Below are positions 1 through 5,828 of a stretch of 7,222 nt of DNA, piece by piece. The position numbers and the translations under genes are program-made. The notes below the pieces were generated by a model, which worked only from the letters and a program-made list of their open reading frames with translations, was not told the origin of the DNA and made no database searches. Position 1 is the first letter of the stretch, and the number at the start of each line of letters is the position of its first letter. Source of the DNA: an uncultured Oscillospiraceae bacterium (lineage in GTDB: Bacteria > Bacillota > Clostridia > UBA1381). Location: assembly GCA_946531785.1 (NCBI GenBank), contig CAMNAT010000103.1, positions 1-7,222 of the forward strand, written 5' to 3'.

Positions 1-2
1 AA

Positions 3-56
3 GCGTCTCAGTACATAAAGGATTACTTCAGCACATATTCCGGCGTTCATGAATAA
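3..56 (+). CDS. Probable 3' end of an upstream gene (partial)
   Basis: Frame 3 is open from the left edge to a TAA at 54-56 and gives a plausible protein tail, ASQYIKDYFSTYSGVHE, with codons similar to those of murA. The other two frames stop at 18 and 52. In Gram-positive division clusters the gene before murA is often murG or another cell-wall gene, but 17 residues are too few to identify this one. It ends 59 nt before the murA start, so it could share the murA transcript. Confidence 0.4.
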   Translation, partial: ASQYIKDYFSTYSGVHE

Positions 57-73
57 TATACCTCAGATTGAAA

Positions 74-92
74 GCTGCGGCGCCGCCGCAGC
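74..92 (+). promoter_or_regulatory. GC-rich hairpin in the murA leader
   Basis: A perfect 8-bp inverted repeat, GCTGCGGC / GCCGCAGC, with a 3-nt loop lies just before the murA ribosome binding site (GAGGGG at 99-104). No T-run follows, so it is not a standard intrinsic terminator. It could stabilise or process the mRNA between the upstream gene and murA, or limit access to the ribosome binding site. The structure is seen in the sequence; the role is inference. Confidence 0.45.
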
Positions 93-115
93 GGGTTTGA
101 GGGGTGTTGTTTTTT

Positions 116-1372
116 ATGAATAAGCTGATCGTAGACGGCGGCAGCCCCATGCGCGGCGAGATCAAGATCCAGGGCGCAAAAAATGCTGTGCTGCCGATAC
201 TTGCAGCTGCCATCATGGGCGATGGCGGATGTGTTATACATAACTGCCCGTGGCTGAGAGATGTAGAGAAAACGGGCGTTGTCCTGTCGCAGCTGGGCTG
301 TGAATGGAAGCGCGACGGGGGAGATATATATGTTGACGCGTCGGATATGAACGATTGCCGAATCGATGAGCGGCTCATGCGCGAGATGCGTTCGTCGATC
401 ATATTTCTCGGTGCGATCCTGTCTGTATGCGGCAAGGCGGAGGTCGGACTTCCGGGCGGCTGCCCGATAGGTCTCAGACCTATCGACCTGCATATAAAGG
501 CGCTGCGGCAGATGGGTGTTTTGGTAAAAGAGGAGCATGGGTATTTAAACTGTGAATGCCCGAGGATAAAGGGCGCTGATATACATCTGGATTTCCCGAG
601 CGTCGGCGCGACGGAAAACATAATGCTTGCCGCGGTAAAGGCGGACGGGAGGACCGTTATCACCAACGCGGCACGCGAGCCGGAGATAGCAGATCTCAGC
701 AATTTCTTAAATGCCATGGGCGCCGATATCAGGGGCGCGGGAACTAGTGTCATAACGATAAACGGCACAGATAGGCTGCACGGCGCGGAATATACCGTAA
801 TGGCGGATCGTATCGTTGCCCAGACATATCTCATTGCCGCAATGATGACAGGCGGCGAGGTCATGCTCACAGGTGCAGAGCCTCAGCATATGCAGGCGGG
901 GCTTTCAGTGCTTGCGGAGATGGGCGGCAAGATAAAAAAGAACAGCAATGGAGTTTACATAAAATGCGATTCAAGACCACGGTCGGTACATATCTTACGA
1001 ACTATGCCGTATCCGGGATTCGCAACGGACGCGCAATCGCCATTTGTGGCGCTTGCGGCTATCGCGGACGGAACGAGCGTTTTTGTCGAAAACATATTTG
1101 AGAACCGGTTCAGATATGCAGATGAGCTCGCGCGGATGGGCGCGGATATCAAGGTCGAGGGCAGGAGCGCGGTGGTGCGCGGAGTTGAAAGGCTCTACGG
1201 CGCGCACACCGAGGCATATGAGCTTCGCGGCGGCGCAGCGCTTGTTCTTGCGGCGGCAGCTGCTGAGGGCAGGAGTGAGATAACGGGCGTGGAGTTCATC
1301 GACCGCGGGTATGAGGATATTGAAGGAAATCTTTCCCGATGCGGGATCAGGATAAACAGAGTCAGAGTATAA
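116..1372 (+). CDS. murA: UDP-N-acetylglucosamine 1-carboxyvinyltransferase MurA
   Basis: MurA catalyses the first committed step of peptidoglycan synthesis in the cytoplasm, transferring enolpyruvate from phosphoenolpyruvate to UDP-GlcNAc. The 418-residue product has the normal family length and the two-lobed EPSP-synthase-like fold. Key positions match the E. coli numbering closely: K22 and N23 in the GAKNAVLP segment, R92, the active-site cysteine C116 in GGCPIGLRP (C115 in E. coli; the target of fosfomycin, so sensitivity is predicted), R121, D305 in TDAQSP, and R397 in DRGYEDIEG. The ATG at 116 is preferred to the in-frame GTG at 104, because GAGGGG at 99-104 is a ribosome binding site 11 nt upstream of 116 and overlaps 104. 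ftsQ follows after 12 nt. Many Firmicutes carry two murA copies; which one this is cannot be told, but its place beside ftsQ suggests the main one. Confidence 0.96.
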   Translation: MNKLIVDGGSPMRGEIKIQGAKNAVLPILAAAIMGDGGCVIHNCPWLRDVEKTGVVLSQLGCEWKRDGGDIYVDASDMNDCRIDERLMREMRSSIIFLGAILSVCGKAEVGLPGGCPIGLRPIDLHIKALRQMGVLVKEEHGYLNCECPRIKGADIHLDFPSVGATENIMLAAVKADGRTVITNAAREPEIADLSNFLNAMGADIRGAGTSVITINGTDRLHGAEYTVMADRIVAQTYLIAAMMTGGEVMLTGAEPQHMQAGLSVLAEMGGKIKKNSNGVYIKCDSRPRSVHILRTMPYPGFATDAQSPFVALAAIADGTSVFVENIFENRFRYADELARMGADIKVEGRSAVVRGVERLYGAHTEAYELRGGAALVLAAAAAEGRSEITGVEFIDRGYEDIEGNLSRCGIRINRVRV

Positions 1373-1384
1373 AGGTGAAGTTTT

Positions 1385-2248
1385 ATGGAAAACGATAGAA
1401 GAAGCGGAACACGGCGCACCTACGGTACAAAGAGTACCGACGCGCCGCGCACCGTCGGGGCTCAGCGGGGCGGCGCTCCGCGGGTAAAGCGAAAAAAGAA
1501 AAGAAAATATCGCGTGAGCGCCCTTTCTGTGGACAGTCGTTTTCGTAAGGGACTCATAATAGCGGCGGCTGCGGTCGTGGCGATAATACTTCTCCTGATG
1601 TCGCCCGTGTTCGATATACAGGAGATAAATGTCGAGGGCAACAAGGTCGTTACCCTGCAGACGATAAGCGGAAAGATAGGAGATTTTGTAGGGACAAACC
1701 TGTTCAGGGTAAACACCGGCGAAATGAAGGACAGGCTGCTTGAGATCTCACAGATAAGCGATGTGGGTGTAAGCAAGAAATATTTTCCGCCGTCGCTTAC
1801 CGTAACGGTGGAGGAGGCTGTTCCGGTAGCGTATATCATGTCCGGCAACAGGAGGATTGTCATCAATTCCGACCTCAAGGTCGTCGATGACAGCGGACTT
1901 TTCGATACAGAGACGCTTCCGAGCATAAGCGGCGTCAGCGTGCCGGAGTACAAGCTGAACACCCGCATAAAGACCGATTCCGAGGAGAAGGAGACAGTCC
2001 TTTCCGAGCTGCTCTCAGCTTTGGAAAAGACCGGCGTGTTGTATAAGACTACATACATAAATATAGATGATCTTGCGGATATCCGCCTGAATTACGATAA
2101 CCGTCTTGAGGTCATCTGCGGCTCAACGGTAGAGCTGGAGCGCAAAATAAGGATGTTTGCCGAAACACTGAATTCATCAGCACTCAGCGCAAACGCACAG
2201 GGAAGCATCGATCTCAGTGTGACGGGACAGGCAGTCTATACTCCATAA
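1385..2248 (+). CDS. ftsQ: Cell division protein FtsQ/DivIB
   Basis: The product is a 287-residue bitopic membrane protein of the divisome, which with FtsL and FtsB/DivIC helps regulate septal peptidoglycan synthesis outside the membrane. Residues 1-55 form a basic cytoplasmic tail rich in Arg and Lys (KRKKKRK at 35-41). A single transmembrane helix covers about 57-72. A POTRA domain begins at about 76 (FDIQEINVEGN) and extends to about 145, with the typical PPSLTVTVEEAVPVAYI strand; the beta domain follows to about 270. The ATG at 1385 has an AGGTGAAG ribosome binding site and lies 12 nt after the murA stop, so the two genes are very likely co-transcribed. The stop codon is the foot of a long hairpin that probably ends the operon. 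The call rests on topology, the POTRA-like segment and context, since this family has low sequence identity. Confidence 0.9.
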   Translation: MENDRRSGTRRTYGTKSTDAPRTVGAQRGGAPRVKRKKKRKYRVSALSVDSRFRKGLIIAAAAVVAIILLLMSPVFDIQEINVEGNKVVTLQTISGKIGDFVGTNLFRVNTGEMKDRLLEISQISDVGVSKKYFPPSLTVTVEEAVPVAYIMSGNRRIVINSDLKVVDDSGLFDTETLPSISGVSVPEYKLNTRIKTDSEEKETVLSELLSALEKTGVLYKTTYINIDDLADIRLNYDNRLEVICGSTVELERKIRMFAETLNSSALSANAQGSIDLSVTGQAVYTP

Positions 2249-2292
2249 GTAAATATTACACAAAAAAAACAGTATTTTTGTGTAATTTTACT
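2248..2292 (+). terminator. Terminator-like hairpin after ftsQ
   Basis: ATTACACAAAAA (2255-2266) pairs perfectly with TTTTTGTGTAAT (2275-2286) around an 8-nt loop, followed by TTTA. The pairing continues outward as AGTAAA (2248-2253) with TTTACT (2287-2292), leaving T2254 bulged. The 12-bp stem plus T-run suits an intrinsic terminator that separates murA-ftsQ from ftsZ. The stem is AT-rich, so termination may be incomplete. Confidence 0.65.
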
Positions 2293-2293
2293 A

Positions 2294-2374
2294 TTGCATA
2301 TTATATATAAAAATAGTAAAATAAAATGTGTATGTTCGTATTTATTTACAAGGACAATTATTCATGTTTATATA
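2294..2374 (+). promoter_or_regulatory. Promoter region of ftsZ, two candidate sites
   Basis: The AT-rich gap before ftsZ holds two sigma-A-like candidates. The first is TTGCAT (2294-2299), a 17-nt spacer, then TAAAAT (2317-2322). The second is TTTACA (2345-2350, five of six consensus bases), an 18-nt spacer, then TATATA (2369-2374). The second would give a leader of only about 20-25 nt. Separate transcription of ftsZ fits the hairpin after ftsQ. Both calls come from consensus matching by eye in AT-rich DNA. Confidence 0.5.
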
Positions 2375-2403
2375 GAGTGTAAACGAAGGAGGATATAATT
2401 ATT

Positions 2404-3582
2404 ATGAGTGCAATGCCTATTGGATTGGAAGATAACGCCGTTATCGAGGGCGCAAGAATAAAGGTCATCGGCGTTGGCGGCGGCGGTAACAACGCTGTTG
2501 ACAGAATGATCGAGGCAGGCGTTAACAAGGCTGAATTCATCTGCATAAACACAGATGCACAGCAGCTTGCAAATGTATTGGCTCCTACGGTACTTCAGAT
2601 CGGTGCAAAGCTCACAAACGGACTTGGCGCAGGCGCAAAGCCGGATATCGGCAGACAGGCGGCTGAGGAGACCAAGGACGAGATAAAGAATTTAGTCAAG
2701 GATGCAGACATGGTATTCGTAACTGCCGGCATGGGCGGCGGTACGGGCACAGGAGCTGCTCCGATAATCGCAGAGGCTGCAAAGTCAGCCGGAATACTTA
2801 CTGTAGCGGTAGTTACAAAGCCGTTCGCATTCGAGGGTCCGCAGAGAATGAGAAATGCCGAAGAGGGCATCAAGAACCTTGCGGAGCGTGTTGATTCGAT
2901 AGTTACTATCCCGAACGATCTTCTTCTGAAGATAGCGGACAAGAAGGTAACGATAAACGATTCCTTCAAGCTTGCTGATGATATTCTCCGTCAGGGCGTT
3001 CAGGGCATAATCGAGATAATCACACAGAAGGGCATAGTAAACTGCGACTTTGCCGATGTACGCACCATCATGAAGGACAGCGGCGTTGCTCATATGGGCA
3101 TCGGTATCGGTAAGGGCGAGAATGCGGCTCAGGATGCAGTGAGAGCAGCAGTAGAGTCACCGCTTCTTGAGACAAGCATCGCGGGTGCTGAGAATGTGCT
3201 TCTCAACATCACCGGCGGCACAGAGTTCTCACTCGTTGATATGGGCGAGGTATCGTCGATAATCAAGGATATGGTATCAGACGAGGCAAATATAATCGTC
3301 GGCTCCGCTATGGACGACAGCATGAAGGACGAGATCAAGGTAACGCTCATCGCTACCGGTCTTGACGGCTCGATCAAGCGTAATGCAGATGCGGGCGTAG
3401 CACCGAAGAAGCCTGCGGCATCCTCATACACAAGAGAGCCTGCAAGGACAGAGAGACGCACACAGAGCTATTCATCGGGCTATTCCTCATCAGTTTCGGA
3501 TTACGATGACGACTCGATCTTCAAGAGAAAGCTCCGCTCGGGCATGAGCGACATAGATGTTCCGAGTTTCTTTAAGAGATAA
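2404..3582 (+). CDS. ftsZ: Cell division GTPase FtsZ
   Basis: FtsZ is the tubulin-like GTPase that polymerises into the Z ring at mid-cell and recruits the divisome. The 392-residue product shows the N-terminal nucleotide-binding glycines (GVGGGGNNAV, 23-32), the tubulin signature GGGTGTG (111-117) and the T7 synergy loop NCDFAD (213-218), which supplies the catalytic aspartates to the neighbouring subunit. The GTPase core and C-terminal subdomain extend to about residue 325. A Ser/Tyr/Arg-rich linker follows, then the conserved terminal peptide DIDVPSFFKR, the docking site for partners such as FtsA or SepF. The start is set by AAGGAGG at 2386-2392, 11 nt before the ATG. No ftsA lies next to it, as is usual in many Clostridia. 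All GTPase motifs are intact. Confidence 0.98.
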   Translation: MSAMPIGLEDNAVIEGARIKVIGVGGGGNNAVDRMIEAGVNKAEFICINTDAQQLANVLAPTVLQIGAKLTNGLGAGAKPDIGRQAAEETKDEIKNLVKDADMVFVTAGMGGGTGTGAAPIIAEAAKSAGILTVAVVTKPFAFEGPQRMRNAEEGIKNLAERVDSIVTIPNDLLLKIADKKVTINDSFKLADDILRQGVQGIIEIITQKGIVNCDFADVRTIMKDSGVAHMGIGIGKGENAAQDAVRAAVESPLLETSIAGAENVLLNITGGTEFSLVDMGEVSSIIKDMVSDEANIIVGSAMDDSMKDEIKVTLIATGLDGSIKRNADAGVAPKKPAASSYTREPARTERRTQSYSSGYSSSVSDYDDDSIFKRKLRSGMSDIDVPSFFKR

Positions 3583-3595
3583 AACCTAACCAAAG

Positions 3596-3619
3596 ATGCG
3601 GAGCCTTACGGCTCCGCAT
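3596..3619 (+). terminator. GC-rich hairpin between ftsZ and tRNA-Arg
   Basis: ATGCGGAGCC and GGCTCCGCAT form a perfect 10-bp stem with a TTAC loop, 13 nt after the ftsZ stop. No T-run follows on the plus strand. The minus strand continues as CTTTGGTTAGGTTTTA, which is modestly T-rich. It could be a weak ftsZ terminator, a 3' stabilising structure with readthrough into the tRNA, or a stop for minus-strand transcription of the recombinase. The recombinase TAA (3606-3608) falls in its loop. Confidence 0.5.
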
Positions 3620-5216
3620 AATATATGCACCCGTAGTTTAGCTGGATAAAATGATGGCCTCCGACGCCATAGCCATGGGTTCGAATCCCGTCGGGTGTAC
3701 CAAACACGGCATTATCCGAACACTCGGATAATGCTGTTTTTATGAGGTTTTCAAACTCCGCATCTTCCGTGTCGTCGCTGCCGGAACGGTTTGAAAAATT
3801 ATAAAATATCACGATCCTATCTTCCCACAGATATATTTTTTTGATAAAATGTCTTGTGATAGCCTGCTTTTCTTGCGGTGTAGCAGCTTCATTCAGATCT
3901 ACCGATTTAAAGAAGTTCAATAGCTGTGGTTTTGTAAAGCGGCGATCTTGGGAACGCTTTACATCTATTTCATAAGCAAGCTCGCCTTTAAGTGTTTCAA
4001 GCTCTTGCAGGCGTTGCTTTGTTGTGGGTGATATTATGCCTTGCTCAATAGCGCTTATGATATTATTGATCTTACTATCTGTTTCTTTCAGTTTATTTTC
4101 AAGAGCTGCAACAACTGCCGAGGTTGCGCTTGTATCATTCTGTATCTTTATTATCGCGTCGGCTATTCTGTTTATTATATCATCACTTTTAAGGAGCGCT
4201 GAAAGAGAATTGATAACAAATGTTTCAAGGCATTCCTTTTTAACGCTTTTAGTATCACAGATATGATGTTTTTTTCTCCCGGAACATAAATAATAAAAGT
4301 GCTTTGCGCCTGTCTTGCTCGTCCCTGCTTCACCGTTCATTTTTTGCCCGCAGTAACCACAGTACAATTTGCCGGATAATATATATTTTTCTGTGGCGCG
4401 ATTTGCACCGCCCCTATGCTTCATCAGCGCGGCTTGCTCTTGGGCTTTGTTAAATAATTCATCTGATATTATGCGTTGGTTTTCATCGTTGTATTCGATA
4501 CCGCTATATTTATACTTTCCTGTATAGCGGCTATTCTGAATAATAGGCGTAATGCGGGCTTTTGTAAATTTGCACCCGGTTGATGTTCTGTAGCCGTGGC
4601 TGTTTAAGTAGTCTGCTATATCGGTTTTTCGCTCGCCTCGAGCGTACATGGTAAAGATCGTTTTCACTGCCGGGGCGGTCATGTCGTCCGGCTCATAAGT
4701 GCCTGTACATGACTTCTTGTAACCAAAGGGAATTTTGCCAACTATTTTATGCTTTTCTGCCGTTTCTTTCATGCCGCGCTGCACCTTTTGTGATAGATCA
4801 CGCGAAAAATACTCGGCAAAGCCCTCTAAAACACTTTCCATGAGCACACCCTCGGGGGTGTCCGTGATGTTTTCCATTACAGACACCACATTTACACCGT
4901 TTAAACGTAGTTGCCGCTTATATACCGCGCTGTCATAGCGGTTACGGGCGAAGCGATCAAGCTTCCATACAAGAACGGTATCAAATAAGTTTTTATTGCT
5001 GTCATTTATCATCTTTTGGAACGCCGGGCGGCGGTCAGATGTGGCAGTCAAAGCGCGATCTATATAAGTATCAACTATTGTTAAACCGTGATTTTCAGCG
5101 TACTTTTCGCAGTCGTGCATCTGCCCCTCAATGCTTTGCTCGGTCTGATTATGGCAGGAATACCGCGCATATACAACGCACCTGTTATTTGACTTGAAAT
5201 TATTTTGTTTTTGCAT
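3606..5216 (-). CDS. Large serine recombinase (integrase) whose frame runs through the tRNA
   Basis: The 536-residue site-specific recombinase belongs to the large serine family that integrates and excises phages and conjugative elements (TndX/TnpX-like in layout). The resolvase-type catalytic domain covers about 12-160, with the nucleophile S20 in VVYARYS and the arginines R18, R88 and R91 in WKLDRFARN. The recombinase DNA-binding domain spans about 160-265 (start GKIPFGYKK). A zinc ribbon has C285, C288, C310 and C319, and a coiled-coil-like stretch lies at about 370-430. GGGGTG lies 8 nt before the ATG. The oddity is the C-terminus. From about residue 494 the frame reads antisense through the tRNA terminator, residues 506-530 through tRNA-Arg (GTPDGIRTHG and onward), and the TAA falls in the ftsZ hairpin loop. 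The conserved fold seems to end near residue 490. Domain integrity suggests an active enzyme. Confidence 0.93.
   Translation of the reverse strand: MQKQNNFKSNNRCVVYARYSCHNQTEQSIEGQMHDCEKYAENHGLTIVDTYIDRALTATSDRRPAFQKMINDSNKNLFDTVLVWKLDRFARNRYDSAVYKRQLRLNGVNVVSVMENITDTPEGVLMESVLEGFAEYFSRDLSQKVQRGMKETAEKHKIVGKIPFGYKKSCTGTYEPDDMTAPAVKTIFTMYARGERKTDIADYLNSHGYRTSTGCKFTKARITPIIQNSRYTGKYKYSGIEYNDENQRIISDELFNKAQEQAALMKHRGGANRATEKYILSGKLYCGYCGQKMNGEAGTSKTGAKHFYYLCSGRKKHHICDTKSVKKECLETFVINSLSALLKSDDIINRIADAIIKIQNDTSATSAVVAALENKLKETDSKINNIISAIEQGIISPTTKQRLQELETLKGELAYEIDVKRSQDRRFTKPQLLNFFKSVDLNEAATPQEKQAITRHFIKKIYLWEDRIVIFYNFSNRSGSDDTEDAEFENLIKTALSECSDNAVFGTPDGIRTHGYGVGGHHFIQLNYGCIYYAEP
3627..3702 (+). 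tRNA. tRNA-Arg (anticodon CCG), CCA encoded
   Basis: The 76-nt sequence folds into a full cloverleaf. The acceptor stem GCACCCG pairs with CGGGTGT (G1-U72 wobble), discriminator base A is at 3699 and CCA at 3700-3702. The D arm has a 4-bp stem and a GG-containing loop. The anticodon stem ATGGC/GCCAT encloses CTCCGAC, placing anticodon CCG at 3661-3663. The T arm ATGGG-TTCGAAT-CCCGT has the canonical loop, and the variable loop is 4 nt. It reads CGG codons. No clear promoter fits between the ftsZ hairpin and the 5' end, so the tRNA may be processed from an ftsZ readthrough transcript. It is the apparent target site of the adjoining element. Confidence 0.96.
3676..3745. other. Candidate left attachment-site zone of the element
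   Basis: The switch from housekeeping plus-strand genes to minus-strand accessory genes falls at the 3' part of tRNA-Arg and its terminator, and the recombinase gene abuts it. The tRNA is intact, as expected when an integrating element restores the 3' end. The crossover cannot be placed to the base because the other end of the element is outside the window. If it lies within the tRNA, the terminator would be element-derived; if after the terminator, the terminator would be native. Confidence 0.4.
3706..3741 (+). terminator. Intrinsic terminator of tRNA-Arg
   Basis: The stem at 3706-3719 pairs with 3724-3737, 14 bp with one G-T wobble, closed by an ACAC tetraloop and followed by TTTTT at 3737-3741. 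The core GCATTATCCGA/TCGGATAATGC is perfect. It starts 4 nt after the CCA and is a textbook plus-strand terminator. The same bases encode about residues 494-504 of the recombinase on the other strand. Confidence 0.85.
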
Positions 5217-5237
5217 GAAAAAAACACCCCATTTTAC

Positions 5238-5266
5238 TTGATTTTAGGCGTGTCTTATGATATAAT
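5238..5266 (+). promoter_or_regulatory. Plus-strand promoter inside the inverted repeat
   Basis: TTGATT (5238-5243), a 17-nt spacer and TATAAT (5261-5266) make a good sigma-A promoter. TG at 5258-5259 gives an extended -10 (TGATATAAT). Transcription would start near 5273 and run away from the recombinase gene. On the minus strand the overlapping TATAAT at 5270-5265 could serve the recombinase, but its -35 (TTATGA, 18-nt spacing) is poor. Confidence 0.55.
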
Positions 5267-5299
5267 TATAGTTGCTCAAAGTCTTATATCATAAGACAC
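5250..5299. repeat. Perfect 16-bp inverted repeat with 18-nt spacer upstream of the recombinase
   Basis: GTGTCTTATGATATAA (5250-5265) is exactly inverted as TTATATCATAAGACAC (5284-5299). The right arm lies within a smaller dyad, GTCTTATATCATAAGAC (5281-5297), a 7-bp palindrome around ATC. The left arm carries a copy matching its first 14 bases (from 5252). Two such sites, with centres 29 bp apart and overlapping the -10 elements, look like paired operators for a dimeric regulator. The repeat could also be a recombinase or accessory-protein binding site, or part of an RNA structure. Confidence 0.7.
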
Positions 5300-5341
5300 T
5301 TTATATTATCCCCTTGCCGTTGGCGCGGCGGGGGATTTTTA
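5273..5341 (+). ncRNA. Candidate small RNA of about 70 nt
   Basis: The predicted start of the plus-strand promoter (~5273) and the intrinsic terminator ending near 5340 bracket a transcript of about 70 nt with no ORF of note. It would fold into a 5' hairpin (7-bp stem, 5281-5297, 3-nt loop) and the 3' terminator hairpin. It lies between two minus-strand genes and overlaps neither coding region, though readthrough would be antisense to the zinc-ribbon gene. I recognise no known RNA family. Its existence rests only on promoter and terminator recognition. Confidence 0.35.
5308..5340 (+). terminator. Intrinsic terminator, plus strand
   Basis: ATCCCC (5308-5313) pairs with GGGGAT (5331-5336), and the inner GCCG (5316-5319) pairs with CGGC (5326-5329) around a 6-nt loop, with T5314-G5330 wobble and T5315 bulged. 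TTTTT (5336-5340) and then ATTTT follow on the plus strand. On the minus strand the hairpin is followed by ATAATATAAAG, so it is a poor terminator for the zinc-ribbon gene. It therefore implies a plus-strand transcript. Confidence 0.7.
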
Positions 5342-5343
5342 TT

Positions 5344-5814
5344 TTATACACTGCTACAGATTTTAATTATACAAATCATAATAAATATCAAAACAGCTAT
5401 CAGCGTATATGCTAAATGGCGCTTGCGCCCTTGTTTGCGATTATCCGCAGCGGCGGTATAGTCTAAAAGATATACCCCGCAGACGGGGCAAACAAGCCGC
5501 CCGGGAAATATACCCTTGCACGAGGGGCAAATCCGCACACCTGCTTTGTCGTGAAATTCTGATATACCGCTGTTTGCATTGTTGTTTTCTGGTACAGGTG
5601 CGGCAGAGCTGCCGTTTTCAATAAGATCACCCACGCCCACTGTAGTTTTGTGATATATGTTGTTATATACTGCCCGTTTCGGGTCTTTAATATAGCCCAT
5701 ACCTTTTTTGCCGTAAGTGGGGTCAACTGCTTTTTTTATTGTGCGGTTGACCTTTCCCGTAGTACGCGCCTTGAATGAGCGCGAGGGCGAGGGCGTCCTA
5801 AATCCCATTTTCAT
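5344..5814 (-). CDS. Small zinc-ribbon protein with C-terminal membrane anchor, function unknown
   Basis: The product has 156 residues. Residues 1-60 are basic and Gly/Lys-rich (SFKARTTGKVNRTIKKA, then YGKKGMGYIKDPKRAVYNNIYHKTT). From memory, this N-terminal pattern recurs in small proteins of Firmicutes mobile elements, without an established function. A variable linker precedes a zinc ribbon with C96, C99, C109 and C112 (CPSC-x9-CPVC). After a basic stretch (RKQGRKRH) there is one hydrophobic helix at about 134-153 and almost nothing beyond it, so the protein is probably tail-anchored with its zinc ribbon in the cytoplasm. AGGGGG lies 10 nt before the ATG; the M3 codon is a less likely start. 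The stop codon of the SWIM gene forms part of that ribosome binding site, so translation of the two is probably coupled. Confidence 0.72.
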   Translation of the reverse strand: MKMGFRTPSPSRSFKARTTGKVNRTIKKAVDPTYGKKGMGYIKDPKRAVYNNIYHKTTVGVGDLIENGSSAAPVPENNNANSGISEFHDKAGVRICPSCKGIFPGRLVCPVCGVYLLDYTAAADNRKQGRKRHLAYTLIAVLIFIMICIIKICSSV

Positions 5815-5828
5815 ATTATGAATACCCC

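Noticed and set aside
104..115. GTG at 104 as the murA start
   Set aside because: It overlaps the GAGGGG ribosome binding site. The ATG at 116 has correct spacing and gives MurA family numbering (D305, R397).
28..870. Long minus-strand ORF opposite murA
   Set aside because: It is antisense to a fully conserved gene, with low-complexity Ser/Pro/Arg composition and no recognisable domain.
1462..2058. Minus-strand ORF of 198 codons opposite ftsQ
   Set aside because: Shadow of ftsQ; Ser/Thr-rich composition from reversed codons, with no ribosome binding site or domain noticed.
5409..5726. ORFs of 71 (plus) and 87 (minus) codons over the zinc-ribbon gene
   Set aside because: Both overlap a better-supported frame with a zinc ribbon and membrane helix; neither has a plausible domain.
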